Below are positions 1 through 7,594 of a stretch of 24,487 nt of DNA, in pieces; positions within the stretch are counted from its first letter, which is position 1, and each line of letters begins with the position of its first letter. The DNA lies in contig DBLZ01000087.1 in assembly GCA_002297545.1 (NCBI GenBank), forward strand, positions 1 through 24,487, read 5' to 3'. The notes under the pieces were generated by a model. The model made no database searches and was not told the DNA's origin. It worked only from the letters and a program-made list of their open reading frames with translations. The translations under genes were made by a program, and so were the position numbers. Source of the DNA: Prevotellaceae bacterium UBA711 (GTDB lineage: Bacteria; Bacteroidota; Bacteroidia; Bacteroidales; Bacteroidaceae).

Positions 1-268
1 CTGACGTCTTGTTGCCCCTCCGGGGCGCCAATGGCGGCTAATTTATCGGAGGCCTTACCAACCGAAAATATTCGCTGACCCGCAATTGGCACGCTGACGG
101 CATCTATGGGTGGAGGACGCGCAAAATGCGCAACCGCCCCCTGGTCCATGGGCAAGCGTAGCTACGCCATGGGCTATGGGCCGGTTAGGCTTCCACCCTG
201 TACCGTACAGGATGATATACCGTCAGCATGTATCGCAATTGTGACACGCCAACGCAGTTGCGAATCAC
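1..268. other. Non-coding segment with nested inverted repeats
   Basis: No reading frame here looks like a protein; short frames are broken by stops in all phases. The segment contains many complementary arms. GCTGACGG (93-100) pairs with CCGTCAGC (220-227). Inside it GGGTGGA (108-114) pairs with TCCACCC (192-198). Inside that AACCG (132-136) pairs with CGGTT (182-186), then CCATGG (146-151) with CCATGG (167-172). Local hairpins are GCCCC/GGGGC (14-26), CGAA/TTCG (63-74), GCGCA/TGCGC (119-131) and CTGTA/TACAG (198-210). A 12-bp palindrome lies at 156-167. The nesting suggests a folded RNA, but neither strand nor family can be assigned. It lies just downstream of asd on the minus strand and is cut by the window edge. 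Confidence 0.45.
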
Positions 269-1285
269 TTATGCCTTGAAACGAGGGTCGTTGAGGAGCA
301 GCCATTCGGCTATCTGCACGGCATTGAGGGCAGCACCCTTCTTGATTTGGTCGCTGACGAGCCAGAAGGTGAGGCCGTTGGGATTGCAGAGATCCTTGCG
401 GATACGGCCTACGTAGACATCATCGCAACCTTCGAGGAAGAGGGGCATGGGATATGACTTGGACTCGGGATCGTCCTGAAGTTGCAGGCCGTTGCCGTTG
501 CGTACTGCCTCTCTGAACTCCTCCACACTGACAGGACGCTCCGTCTCGGCCCAGATGGCCTCGGAGTGACAGCGCAGCGAAGGCACGCGGACACACATGG
601 CAGAGCAGTCGGCGTCGGTGTGCATTATCTTCTTCGTCTCGTTGTACATCTTCATCTCCTCCTTGGTGTAGCCGTTGTCCGTGAAGACATCTATCTGGGG
701 AATGACATTGAAGGCCAGCTGGTATGCAAACTTCTCCACAGTGGGCTTCTCCCCTGCCAGCACCTGGCGGTACTGCTCATACAGTTCGGCCATGGCCGAT
801 GCACCGGCACCACTGGCAGCCTGGTAGCTGGCAACATGGATGCGGCGTATGTGGCTGAGGTTCTCCAGAGCCTGCAGTGCCACGACCATCATTATGGTGG
901 TGCAGTTGGGGTTGGCGATGATGCCACGCGGACGGTCCAAGGCATCCTGGGCGTTGCACTCGGGCACCACCAAGGGCACATCCTCGTCCATGCGGAAGGC
1001 GCTGGAGTTGTCTATCATCACGGCGCCATGCTTGGTGATGGTCCCGGCATATTCCTTGCTGGTGCCGCCTCCGGCACTCACGAAGGCAATGTCCACACCA
1101 CGGAAATCATCGTTGTGCTGCAGGAGCTTCACCTCTATCTCCTTGCCACGGAAGGTGTACTTGGTGCCGGCACTACGCTGGCTGCCGAACAACAACAGAT
1201 CATCCATGGGAAAGTTCCTCTCGGCCAATACACGCAAGAACTCCTGGCCTACAGCACCACTGGCACCTACAATAGCTACTCTCAT
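269..1285 (-). CDS. asd: Aspartate-semialdehyde dehydrogenase
   Basis: The 338-residue protein catalyses NADPH-dependent reduction of aspartyl-4-phosphate to aspartate semialdehyde in the cytoplasm. This is the branch point to lysine/diaminopimelate, threonine and methionine. The N-terminal Rossmann motif VGASGAVGQ is at residues 6-14, the catalytic cysteine is Cys128 in NPNCTT, and the active-site histidine is His240 in RCHSE. Length is normal for the family. The ATG at 1285 places the nucleotide-binding strand directly at the N-terminus, as expected. The gene is divergent from the antiporter; a -7 box (1393-1400) and a roughly 100-nt leader with a nested hairpin precede it. Identification is secure. 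Confidence 0.97.
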   Translation of the reverse strand: MRVAIVGASGAVGQEFLRVLAERNFPMDDLLLFGSQRSAGTKYTFRGKEIEVKLLQHNDDFRGVDIAFVSAGGGTSKEYAGTITKHGAVMIDNSSAFRMDEDVPLVVPECNAQDALDRPRGIIANPNCTTIMMVVALQALENLSHIRRIHVASYQAASGAGASAMAELYEQYRQVLAGEKPTVEKFAYQLAFNVIPQIDVFTDNGYTKEEMKMYNETKKIMHTDADCSAMCVRVPSLRCHSEAIWAETERPVSVEEFREAVRNGNGLQLQDDPESKSYPMPLFLEGCDDVYVGRIRKDLCNPNGLTFWLVSDQIKKGAALNAVQIAEWLLLNDPRFKA

Positions 1286-1306
1286 CGTTTTCTCTTTAAT
1301 GGGTTA

Positions 1307-1356
1307 CTTGCCCTCCCCCGGTATATGCCGCCGATGTCGGCGACGGACGCGGCAAG
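1307..1356 (-). promoter_or_regulatory. Nested hairpin in the asd leader
   Basis: Between the putative asd -7 box and its ATG, CTTGCC (1307-1312) is complementary to GGCAAG (1351-1356). This encloses a tight inverted repeat, CGCCGA/TCGGCG (1329-1342). In the minus-strand transcript it would form a stem-loop ending about 20 nt before the start codon. It is too short for a lysine riboswitch. It could influence translation or act as an attenuator; the function is inference. Confidence 0.35.
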
Positions 1357-1392
1357 GGGCTGTGGAATATGGTTAATTGCTTTAATCGGGTG

Positions 1393-1400
1393 CAAAATTA
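1393..1400 (-). promoter_or_regulatory. Putative -7 box for asd
   Basis: On the minus strand this reads TAATTTTG, matching the Bacteroidetes -7 consensus TAnnTTTG. It lies about 108 bp upstream of the asd start in an AT-rich stretch. No TTG is found at the expected -33 spacing, so the call rests on one element. Confidence 0.45.
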
Positions 1401-1454
1401 CGGAATTTATTATAAATAAGGTGTGCCATGTGGGATAAATAGCGCAATTTGCCG

Positions 1455-1462
1455 TACCTTTG
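1455..1462 (+). promoter_or_regulatory. -7 box for antiporter operon
   Basis: TACCTTTG matches TAnnTTTG exactly, followed by CACC as in many Bacteroidales promoters. A good -33 TTG is lacking; TGTG at 1429-1432 is the nearest candidate. Transcription would begin a few bases downstream, so the in-frame TTG at 1460 lies inside the promoter and cannot be the translation start. This supports ATG 1481 as the antiporter start. Confidence 0.6.
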
Positions 1463-1480
1463 CACCAAAACCCAGCCGAG

Positions 1481-3508
1481 ATGTACCATATATTGACCGC
1501 AACACACGTGCCGATGGCCTTGATAACAGACCCCACGTGGATATTCTTTGTTGTGCTGGTCATTATCCTCATGTCGCCCATCCTGCTGCGCAAGTTGCGC
1601 ACGCCGCATATCATAGGCCTCATCCTGGCCGGCGTGTTCATAGGTCAGCACGGATTCAACATCATCGAGCGCGACCGCAGTTTCGAGATCTTCGGGCAGG
1701 TGGGGATATACTTCATTATGTTCATGGCCGCCCTGGAAATGAACATGAGCAGCGTGCAGCAGTATGGCCGCAAGGGTATGCTTTTCGGCTTTGTCACTTA
1801 TGCCGTACCGTTCGTGGCTGGCTTTGTGGCGGCACGATACCTTTTGAATTTCGGCATGGCCACATCGCTGCTATTCAGTTGCATACTGGCCTCGCATACG
1901 CTCATCACCTACCCCATCGTGGGACGTTTCGGTCTGACCAAGCATCCCGTGGTGGTCGTCTCCGTAGTGGCCACGGCCGTGGCCCTGTTTGTCGCCCTGC
2001 TGGTTCTGGCCATCACAGTGAGCACACTGCAGGAGACCACATGGATGTACTGGGTGTTTTTCGCCTTCAAGTGCATGGTCTACGGAGCTTTCATCATCTA
2101 TGCCTACCCCATGATGGGCAGATGGTTCCTGCGCCGCTTCGGCGACACCAACATGCAGTTCATCTTCATCCTGGCCATGGTCTTCATGAGCGCCGCCCTG
2201 GCAGAGCTGGCCGGTCTGGAGGGATTGCTGGGAGCATTCCTGGCAGGTCTGACGGTCAACAGGCTCATTCCCCGTACCTCCCCACTGATGTCCTACATAC
2301 AGTTCGTGGGCAACGCCCTCTTCATTCCTTACTTCCTGATAGGGGTTGGGATGCTCATAGACATGAAGGTGTTGCTGAGCGACATGCATACGATATGGAT
2401 AGTGCTGGTGATGGTAGCCGTGGGCACCGCGGCAAAGTGGGTGGCGGCCCGCATCATGTGCCGCACCTCACCCGAACTGAAAGGCAGCTCGCTGCTGATG
2501 TTCGGCCTGACCAACGCCCATGCCGCCGGAGCCTTGGCCATAGTGATGATAGGCACAGACCCCGAGGTGAACCTCATGGACACTTCGATGCTCAACGGCA
2601 CGGTCATGCTGATCCTATTCTCCTGCATCATAAGCAGTTTTGCCACAAACGAAGGGGCACGGCGCCTGGCTCTCACGGACATGGACACGGAGGAGAACCA
2701 GGGTACATGGCACGGCAAGTGTCTGGTGACCTACAGCCAACCCGACAGCGTGGCGCTGCTGACCCAGCTGGCCCTGGCCATACGCAACGCCCGCATCCCT
2801 GACAGCCTGATGGGACTGACCGTCACATTCAACGACAACGACGGCGAGGCCGAGGGCTATCGCGATGCACAACGCATGCTGGAGGAAGCTGCTGCCGTGG
2901 CTTCGGCGGCACAGGTGGACATGAAGACGCTATCACGCCTCAGCACCAACGTGGCAGGCGGCATACTGCATACGATACGCGAATACGACTGCGGCGAGGT
3001 GATGGTGTGTCTCACCGACCGCACCACAGGCATGCCCAAGTCCAGCCTGGGCCCGATCATCGACCACGTGATAGAGGCTTCCAGCCTTGAGGTGATGGCT
3101 GTGCGGCTGATAGTTCCACCGGGCACATTGCGCCGCCTTGTGGTGGCCTGCCCCCACAAGGCCGAGTACGAGGCCGGCTTCTACAAGTGGGTGGAACACG
3201 TCTGCCGTATGGCCGAGCAACTGGAATGCCGCATAGAGTTCCATTCCCATGCCGACACCATGCCCTACATACGCAAGTACATGGCCAAGCACCATGCTTT
3301 CCTGCGCATAGACTACGTGGAGATGGCGTTGTGGACCAAGGTCTTGTCACTGGCACAAAACGTGGGGTCGGATGACATGGTGGTGTTCGTCACGGCGCGT
3401 CCCGGCTTCATCTCCTACAAGGGCGCCTTTGCAGGGCTGCCCTTACAGATACATCGTTACTTCAGTCACACCAGCGTAATGCTGCTATACCCCGACCAGT
3501 GGTCATGA
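1481..3508 (+). CDS. Cation:proton antiporter (CPA2/KefB-type) with cytoplasmic C-terminal domain
   Basis: This is a 675-residue inner-membrane protein. Roughly residues 10-400 are a series of hydrophobic helices typical of the monovalent cation:proton antiporter-2 family. They begin with a TDPTWIFF / RTPHIIGLILAGV segment, characteristic of the first two helices. From about residue 420 to the end the chain is soluble, with the length and alternating pattern of universal-stress-protein-like regulatory domains. The family exchanges Na+ or K+ for H+ for pH and ion homeostasis; the ion cannot be read from sequence. I chose ATG 1481 because the upstream TTG lies in the promoter; ATG 1514 is also possible. 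The stop overlaps the next start (ATGA), so the ABC ATPase is probably translationally coupled. Confidence 0.88.
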   Translation: MYHILTATHVPMALITDPTWIFFVVLVIILMSPILLRKLRTPHIIGLILAGVFIGQHGFNIIERDRSFEIFGQVGIYFIMFMAALEMNMSSVQQYGRKGMLFGFVTYAVPFVAGFVAARYLLNFGMATSLLFSCILASHTLITYPIVGRFGLTKHPVVVVSVVATAVALFVALLVLAITVSTLQETTWMYWVFFAFKCMVYGAFIIYAYPMMGRWFLRRFGDTNMQFIFILAMVFMSAALAELAGLEGLLGAFLAGLTVNRLIPRTSPLMSYIQFVGNALFIPYFLIGVGMLIDMKVLLSDMHTIWIVLVMVAVGTAAKWVAARIMCRTSPELKGSSLLMFGLTNAHAAGALAIVMIGTDPEVNLMDTSMLNGTVMLILFSCIISSFATNEGARRLALTDMDTEENQGTWHGKCLVTYSQPDSVALLTQLALAIRNARIPDSLMGLTVTFNDNDGEAEGYRDAQRMLEEAAAVASAAQVDMKTLSRLSTNVAGGILHTIREYDCGEVMVCLTDRTTGMPKSSLGPIIDHVIEASSLEVMAVRLIVPPGTLRRLVVACPHKAEYEAGFYKWVEHVCRMAEQLECRIEFHSHADTMPYIRKYMAKHHAFLRIDYVEMALWTKVLSLAQNVGSDDMVVFVTARPGFISYKGAFAGLPLQIHRYFSHTSVMLLYPDQWS

Positions 3509-4161
3509 TACACATAGAGAACATAACTAAGAGCTTCGGCAACCTGCAGGTGCTTAAAGGCATCAGCCTGGACGTGCACAAGAGCGAGGTAGTCAGCATC
3601 GTGGGAGCCAGCGGTGCCGGCAAAACCACATTGCTACAGATCATAGGCACGCTGGACATCCCCGACACGGGCACTGTGACACTGGCGGGCCGGGAGGTGA
3701 CAGGCCTTGGGACGGATGCCATGGCACGCTTCCGCAACCGCCACATAGGCTTCGTGTTCCAATTCCATCAGCTGCTGCCCGAGTTCACCGCCCTGGAGAA
3801 CGTAATGATGCCGGCCTACATCGCAGGCACACCGCCACGCGAGGCCCAGGCACGCGCCATGGAACTGCTGGACTTCATGGGACTGACGGAGAGAGCCGGG
3901 CACAAGCCTGCCGAACTGTCGGGCGGCGAGAAACAGCGTGTGGCCGTGGCACGGGCACTGATGAACAATCCGGAACTGGTGTTGGCCGACGAGCCTTCAG
4001 GCAGTCTGGACACACACAACAAGGAGGAACTGCACCGCCTCTTCTTCGACCTTCGCGACCGCTTCGGGCAAACCTTCGTCATCGTAACCCACGACGAGCG
4101 GCTGGCCACCATGACCGACCGTACCATACGCATGCAGGACGGCATGATAGTGGAGCAATGA
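3505..4161 (+). CDS. lolD: ABC transporter ATP-binding protein, LolD/MacB-like
   Basis: This 218-residue cytoplasmic ATPase has Walker A GASGAGKTT (residues 34-42), signature LSGGE (138-142), Walker B LVLADE (158-163) and switch His196. The family extracts lipoproteins from the inner membrane (LolCDE) or powers MacB/FtsE-type mechanotransmission with a membrane permease. A LolD-like assignment rests on size and on the FVFQFHQLLPEFTALENV segment after the Q-loop. The start is ATG 3505, overlapping the antiporter stop by 4 bp; an in-frame GTG at 3499 is less likely. No permease gene is next to it: the following gene is cvfB. The partner must be encoded elsewhere, so the specific role is uncertain. 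Confidence 0.9.
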   Translation: MIHIENITKSFGNLQVLKGISLDVHKSEVVSIVGASGAGKTTLLQIIGTLDIPDTGTVTLAGREVTGLGTDAMARFRNRHIGFVFQFHQLLPEFTALENVMMPAYIAGTPPREAQARAMELLDFMGLTERAGHKPAELSGGEKQRVAVARALMNNPELVLADEPSGSLDTHNKEELHRLFFDLRDRFGQTFVIVTHDERLATMTDRTIRMQDGMIVEQ

Positions 4162-4166
4162 CAGTC

Positions 4167-4220
4167 CTTGTGCGGTGTCCTGCAGCACAAGACCACAACA
4201 TACGTCATGGCACACATGAC
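4167..4220 (+). other. Hairpins in the ATPase-cvfB gap
   Basis: The 98-nt gap holds two stems. CTTGTGC (4167-4173) pairs with GCACAAG (4185-4191), and GTCATG (4204-4209) pairs with CATGAC (4215-4220). Neither is followed by a T-run, and no TAnnTTTG box is visible before cvfB. They may be a weak terminator or an intercistronic processing structure. Confidence 0.35.
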
Positions 4221-4259
4221 AAGCATGTCTCTCACACAACAAACACCTAACACGACTAC

Positions 4260-5114
4260 ATGACAGACACCAGACAAATAAAATTAGGAGAGATGAACCG
4301 CCTGCGGGTGGTAAAGCAGGTGCCCTTCGGGTATTACCTGGACGGCGGCCCCATACACGGCGAGATACTGTTGCCGCAGAACGAGGTAGAGGGCGATGTG
4401 TCGCCGGACAGCGATGTGGACGTCTTCCTCTACCTGGATCAGGAGGAACGCCTCATAGCAACCATGCGCACACCGCTGGCACAGGTGGATGACTTTGCCT
4501 TCCTGCATGTGGCGTGGGTCAACAACTTCGGAGCCTTCCTCGACTGGGGGCTTCTCAAGGACCTGTTTGTGCCTTTCCGCGAACAAAAGATGAAGATGGT
4601 CAAAGGGCAGGGCTACATAGTCCATGTCCATCTGGACGAGGCCAGCAACCGCATCATGGCCAGTGCCAAAGTGGAACGCTACCTGGATCCCGGGTTCCCA
4701 CCCTACCAACACGGTGACGAGGTGGATGTACTGATATGGCAGAAGACCAACCTGGGCTTCAAAGTGATTGTGGACAACCGCTGGGGCGGCCTGCTCTATG
4801 ATTCACAGGTCTTCCGTGAACTCCGTACCGGCGACCGCGTACACGCGTATATAAATAAGGTGAGGGAAGACGGCAAGATAGACGTGATGCTCTCGCGCCA
4901 AGGACAGGAGGGGGTGCATGACTTCAGCAGCGTCCTGCTGGACTACATCCGCGACCACGCGGGCTACTGCCCACTGGGCGACAAGAGTCCGGCCGAAGAA
5001 ATTGCCGCGACGTTCAACGTCAGCAAGAAGGTATTCAAGAAAGCCGTAGGCGACCTCTACCGCCAAAGGCAGATAACCATCGCCGAAGACGGCCTGCGAC
5101 TGGTGCAGTCCTGA
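4260..5114 (+). CDS. cvfB: S1-like RNA-binding protein, CvfB/YitL family
   Basis: This 284-residue cytoplasmic protein matches the CvfB family. It has consecutive S1/OB-fold modules covering about residues 5-210 (first LRVVKQVPFGYYLDGG, second NNFGAFLDWGLLKDLFVP, third GFKVIVDNRWGGLLY). A short winged-helix segment follows at about 225-284 (AEEIAATFNVSKKVFKKAVG). Family members bind RNA; in Staphylococcus CvfB affects virulence gene expression. The exact role in Bacteroidetes is not established. Length is typical. ATG 4260 is preferred because homologues begin just before the IKLG strand. It is downstream of the ABC ATPase and probably ends that transcription unit, since a strong stem follows its stop. 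Confidence 0.9.
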   Translation: MTDTRQIKLGEMNRLRVVKQVPFGYYLDGGPIHGEILLPQNEVEGDVSPDSDVDVFLYLDQEERLIATMRTPLAQVDDFAFLHVAWVNNFGAFLDWGLLKDLFVPFREQKMKMVKGQGYIVHVHLDEASNRIMASAKVERYLDPGFPPYQHGDEVDVLIWQKTNLGFKVIVDNRWGGLLYDSQVFRELRTGDRVHAYINKVREDGKIDVMLSRQGQEGVHDFSSVLLDYIRDHAGYCPLGDKSPAEEIAATFNVSKKVFKKAVGDLYRQRQITIAEDGLRLVQS

Positions 5115-5138
5115 GGTGGGAACATCATCATGTAGCCA

Positions 5139-5180
5139 CAATGCAGGTGCTGAATGCGTGGACACTCAGCACCTGCATTG
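5139..5180. terminator. Bidirectional terminator stem between cvfB and ALDH
   Basis: A perfect 15-bp inverted repeat (5139-5153 with 5166-5180) encloses a 12-nt loop. It lies between the convergent stops of cvfB (5114) and the aldehyde dehydrogenase (5183), only 2 nt past the latter. No long T-tract follows on either strand. Position and symmetry favour a shared terminator or 3'-end stabilising stem. Confidence 0.75.
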
Positions 5181-5182
5181 CA

Positions 5183-6586
5183 TCATATAATCTTCTTCAC
5201 CAGACCGAACATCCTGTATGGCATGTATCGGAAGGGAAGGTCTATCCATGTTGCCGTGGACACCACCGAACGGCGGTGGGAGAAGGCACAAAAACTCTCC
5301 TCGCCATGATAACGTCCCATACCTGAGTTGCCCACGCCGCCAAACGGTATGTTCTCGTTGGCTATGTGCATGATGGTGTCGTTGATACAGGCACCGCCGG
5401 ATGAAGTATGGCGGATTATGTCACGACCAGCGGCCCCGGAACCGAAGTAATACAATGCAAGAGGCTTCTCGCCGGATGCTATGTATTGCAGCATGTCTTC
5501 CCGCTTGTCAAAGGTGATTACGGGCAGGACGGGACCGAATATCTCCTCTTCCAGCACGGGCTTGCCGACCGTACGCCCGGACATGGAAGGCAAGTGCATA
5601 TTTACGTCCAGGAGTGTCGGTTCTATGAAGCGTTCCGCGGCATCGGTGCGCCCGCCGTACAGTACGGTGCCGTCGGCCATGTAACCACTGACACGGGCAA
5701 AGGCACGGTCGTTGACCATGCGCACATAGTGGCGGCTCCGGGCTATGTCATTGCCGTGCAGTTCGCTGACGGCACGTGCGAAGGCCTGTACGAACCTGTC
5801 CTTGACAGACTCGTGTATGAGCAGGTAGTCGGGGGCAATGCAGGTTTGTCCGGCATTGAGTGTCTTGCCCCATGCTATGCGTTTGGCAGCCACGGTGATA
5901 TTGGCATCGCGGTCTACTATGCATGGACTCTTGCCTCCCAGCTCCAGCACCACAGGTGTGAGGTGCCTGGAGGCAGCCTCCATAACCTTGCGGCCAAGTG
6001 CCGGGCTTCCCGTGAAGAAGATGAGGTCGAAACGGTGCTCCAGCAAGGCCCGGTTGACGTCTCTGTTACCCTGCGCCACACAGATGTATTCCTTGGGGAA
6101 GGTGTTCGCAATCATCTGCTCCAGCACGAGGGAGACGTTGGGGACGTATGGCGATGGTTTCAGTATGGCGGTGCATCCTGCCGAGATGGCACCCACAAGA
6201 GGATTGAGGAGCAGTTGTACGGGGTAGTTCCATGGGGCTATGATGAGCGTGTTGCCCAACGGTTCGCTGACTATGCGGCTGACTGACGGGAACATCTTCA
6301 GTGGTGTGGCCTTGAGCTTGGGGCGCGCCCATCGGCCGAGGTGGCCGAGGTGGTTCCTTATCTCACCCTTGACAATGCTCAGCTCAGTGAGGTAGGCCTC
6401 CTCGTAGGACTTGTGCAGGTCGGTCCACAAGGCTTCGGCCAGGGGCTTTTCCCACTTGTCCATGGCGGCAAGCATCTTCTCCAGCATCCTGCGCCGGAAC
6501 TTCAGGTCCAGTGTGGTGCCGCTGCGGAAGAAGGCACGCTGGGCCTCCAGCATGGCGGCAATCTGTTCTACGGGTGTGTTTTGCAT
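5183..6586 (-). CDS. Aldehyde dehydrogenase, class 3 (fatty aldehyde type)
   Basis: This 467-residue NAD(P)+-dependent enzyme oxidises aldehydes to carboxylic acids. Key residues are Asn120 in APWNYP, Lys143 in KPSPY, the nucleotide-site FTGSPALG (about 191-198), general base Glu215 in LELGGKSP and catalytic Cys249 in NAGQTC. The length and compact N-terminus (QRAFFRSGTTLDLKFRR) fit the ALDH3/fatty-aldehyde branch rather than longer 490-500-residue ALDHs. Frame is open to a GTG at 6640 that overlaps the SDR stop (GTGA); ATG 6586 matches the usual family N-terminus and is preferred. It sits directly downstream of an SDR gene, suggesting alcohol-to-aldehyde-to-acid oxidation. The substrate is unknown. 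Confidence 0.92.
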   Translation of the reverse strand: MQNTPVEQIAAMLEAQRAFFRSGTTLDLKFRRRMLEKMLAAMDKWEKPLAEALWTDLHKSYEEAYLTELSIVKGEIRNHLGHLGRWARPKLKATPLKMFPSVSRIVSEPLGNTLIIAPWNYPVQLLLNPLVGAISAGCTAILKPSPYVPNVSLVLEQMIANTFPKEYICVAQGNRDVNRALLEHRFDLIFFTGSPALGRKVMEAASRHLTPVVLELGGKSPCIVDRDANITVAAKRIAWGKTLNAGQTCIAPDYLLIHESVKDRFVQAFARAVSELHGNDIARSRHYVRMVNDRAFARVSGYMADGTVLYGGRTDAAERFIEPTLLDVNMHLPSMSGRTVGKPVLEEEIFGPVLPVITFDKREDMLQYIASGEKPLALYYFGSGAAGRDIIRHTSSGGACINDTIMHIANENIPFGGVGNSGMGRYHGEESFCAFSHRRSVVSTATWIDLPFRYMPYRMFGLVKKII

Positions 6587-6636
6587 AACCGTTGTGTGCA
6601 TGATGTATTGTGGATGTGTGATGTCGTTGGCGGGTG

Positions 6637-7446
6637 TCACTTGCTACGTCCAGTGAAGTGGTCCATGGTGTGATACACACCGAAAAGCCTGCCAAAGAAG
6701 AAGTCGAAGACGCACGTAGGCAGTATACCCTGGCACAGGCGTATCAGATGGAAGGGGAAGGGCAGTCCGCAGAAGTTCTTGTTCCTCTCTATGGCGCGGA
6801 TTATCTTGCGTGCTGTCTTGGCCGGGTCGAGGATGGGTATGATACTGGAGCGCACACCGTCGAACATGCCCGTATTGATATAGTAAGGTGCAACGGTGGT
6901 GACGTGTATGTCGCTCCCACGCTCGTCCATTTCTATGCGGAGCGACTCCGACCATCCTATGGTAGCCCACTTGCTGGCTGCATACACGGCCATGCGCGGA
7001 TTGCCCAGCATGCCTGCGGCGGAGGCTATGGTGCAGATGTGGCCGCGTCCACGTACCACCATGTCGGGCAGTATCTCGCGTGCCACGTACATTGGGGCGA
7101 TGGTATTGATGCGTATGGTGCGGTCTATCTCGGACACCTCCACCTTGTCAAAGGTGCGGTTGCTCGTCACTATGCCTGCACAGTTTATCAGCACGTCCAC
7201 GTCTCCGCATTGTTGGCGGGCTATACCGTAGGCCGCGTGCACACTGTCCATGTCGCCCACGTCCACACGCTGGGCAAAGACCTTCCCCTTGGAGGAGAGT
7301 TCCTGCACGGTAGCCTCTATGTTCTTCTCGTTGATGTCCCAGATGATAAGGGCGTTGGCACCTTTCTCCAGTGCTATCTGTCCCATCAGTTTGCCTATGC
7401 CGGAGGCGCCCCCGGTAATCAGCACGTTAGAGCCTTGTATCTTCAT
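6637..7446 (-). CDS. Short-chain dehydrogenase/reductase
   Basis: This 269-residue classical SDR has cofactor motif TGGASGIG (11-18), Asp37 at the end of the second strand (favours NAD+), NCAG (88-91), Asn114, and catalytic Ser142, Tyr155 and Lys159 (YAASK). The C-terminal tail (VFDFFFGRLFGVYHTMDHF) resembles the SDR16C group, whose members oxidise retinol and long-chain alcohols; this is family knowledge recalled from the motif, not a search. ATG 7446 gives the normal N-terminus (MKIQGSNVLITGG); an upstream extension to 7581 runs across the promoter and is rejected. The following aldehyde dehydrogenase suggests a joint pathway. Confidence 0.93.
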   Translation of the reverse strand: MKIQGSNVLITGGASGIGKLMGQIALEKGANALIIWDINEKNIEATVQELSSKGKVFAQRVDVGDMDSVHAAYGIARQQCGDVDVLINCAGIVTSNRTFDKVEVSEIDRTIRINTIAPMYVAREILPDMVVRGRGHICTIASAAGMLGNPRMAVYAASKWATIGWSESLRIEMDERGSDIHVTTVAPYYINTGMFDGVRSSIIPILDPAKTARKIIRAIERNKNFCGLPFPFHLIRLCQGILPTCVFDFFFGRLFGVYHTMDHFTGRSK

Positions 7447-7495
7447 TTGCCTTCTCGATTTATGTACAAAAGGAAACAGTTTGCGTTTCGATGTG

Positions 7496-7503
7496 CAAAG
7501 ATA
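7496..7503 (-). promoter_or_regulatory. -7 box for the SDR-ALDH operon
   Basis: The minus strand reads TATCTTTG followed by CAC, an exact TAnnTTTG match about 50 nt before the SDR ATG. No TTG at 19-21 bp upstream is visible. Confidence 0.6.
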
Positions 7504-7594
7504 CGGCATTTTCGGCAATAACGGGTGCGTTGTGCGCGTATTTATATGATGATTGGCATCAGACACGTTGGTTCCATCCATCAGACATGGAAAC

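Noticed and set aside
73..88. Resemblance to the CCGCAACTG core of cobalamin riboswitches
   Set aside because: The match is short and imperfect (CCGCAATTG), no B12 box or GCCACTG follows, and no downstream plus-strand transport or cobalamin gene is present.
156..167. 12-bp palindrome GCGTAGCTACGC as a recombination or attachment site
   Set aside because: No integrase, target duplication or second copy is seen in the window, and it fits inside the larger nested stem structure.
482..1438. Plus-strand 318-codon open frame
   Set aside because: It lies antisense to asd, reads as a His/Val/Gly-rich low-information protein with no family features, and crosses the asd promoter.
1460..1480. TTG start adding seven residues to the antiporter
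   Set aside because: The TTG is part of the TACCTTTG -7 box, so it would lie upstream of the transcription start.
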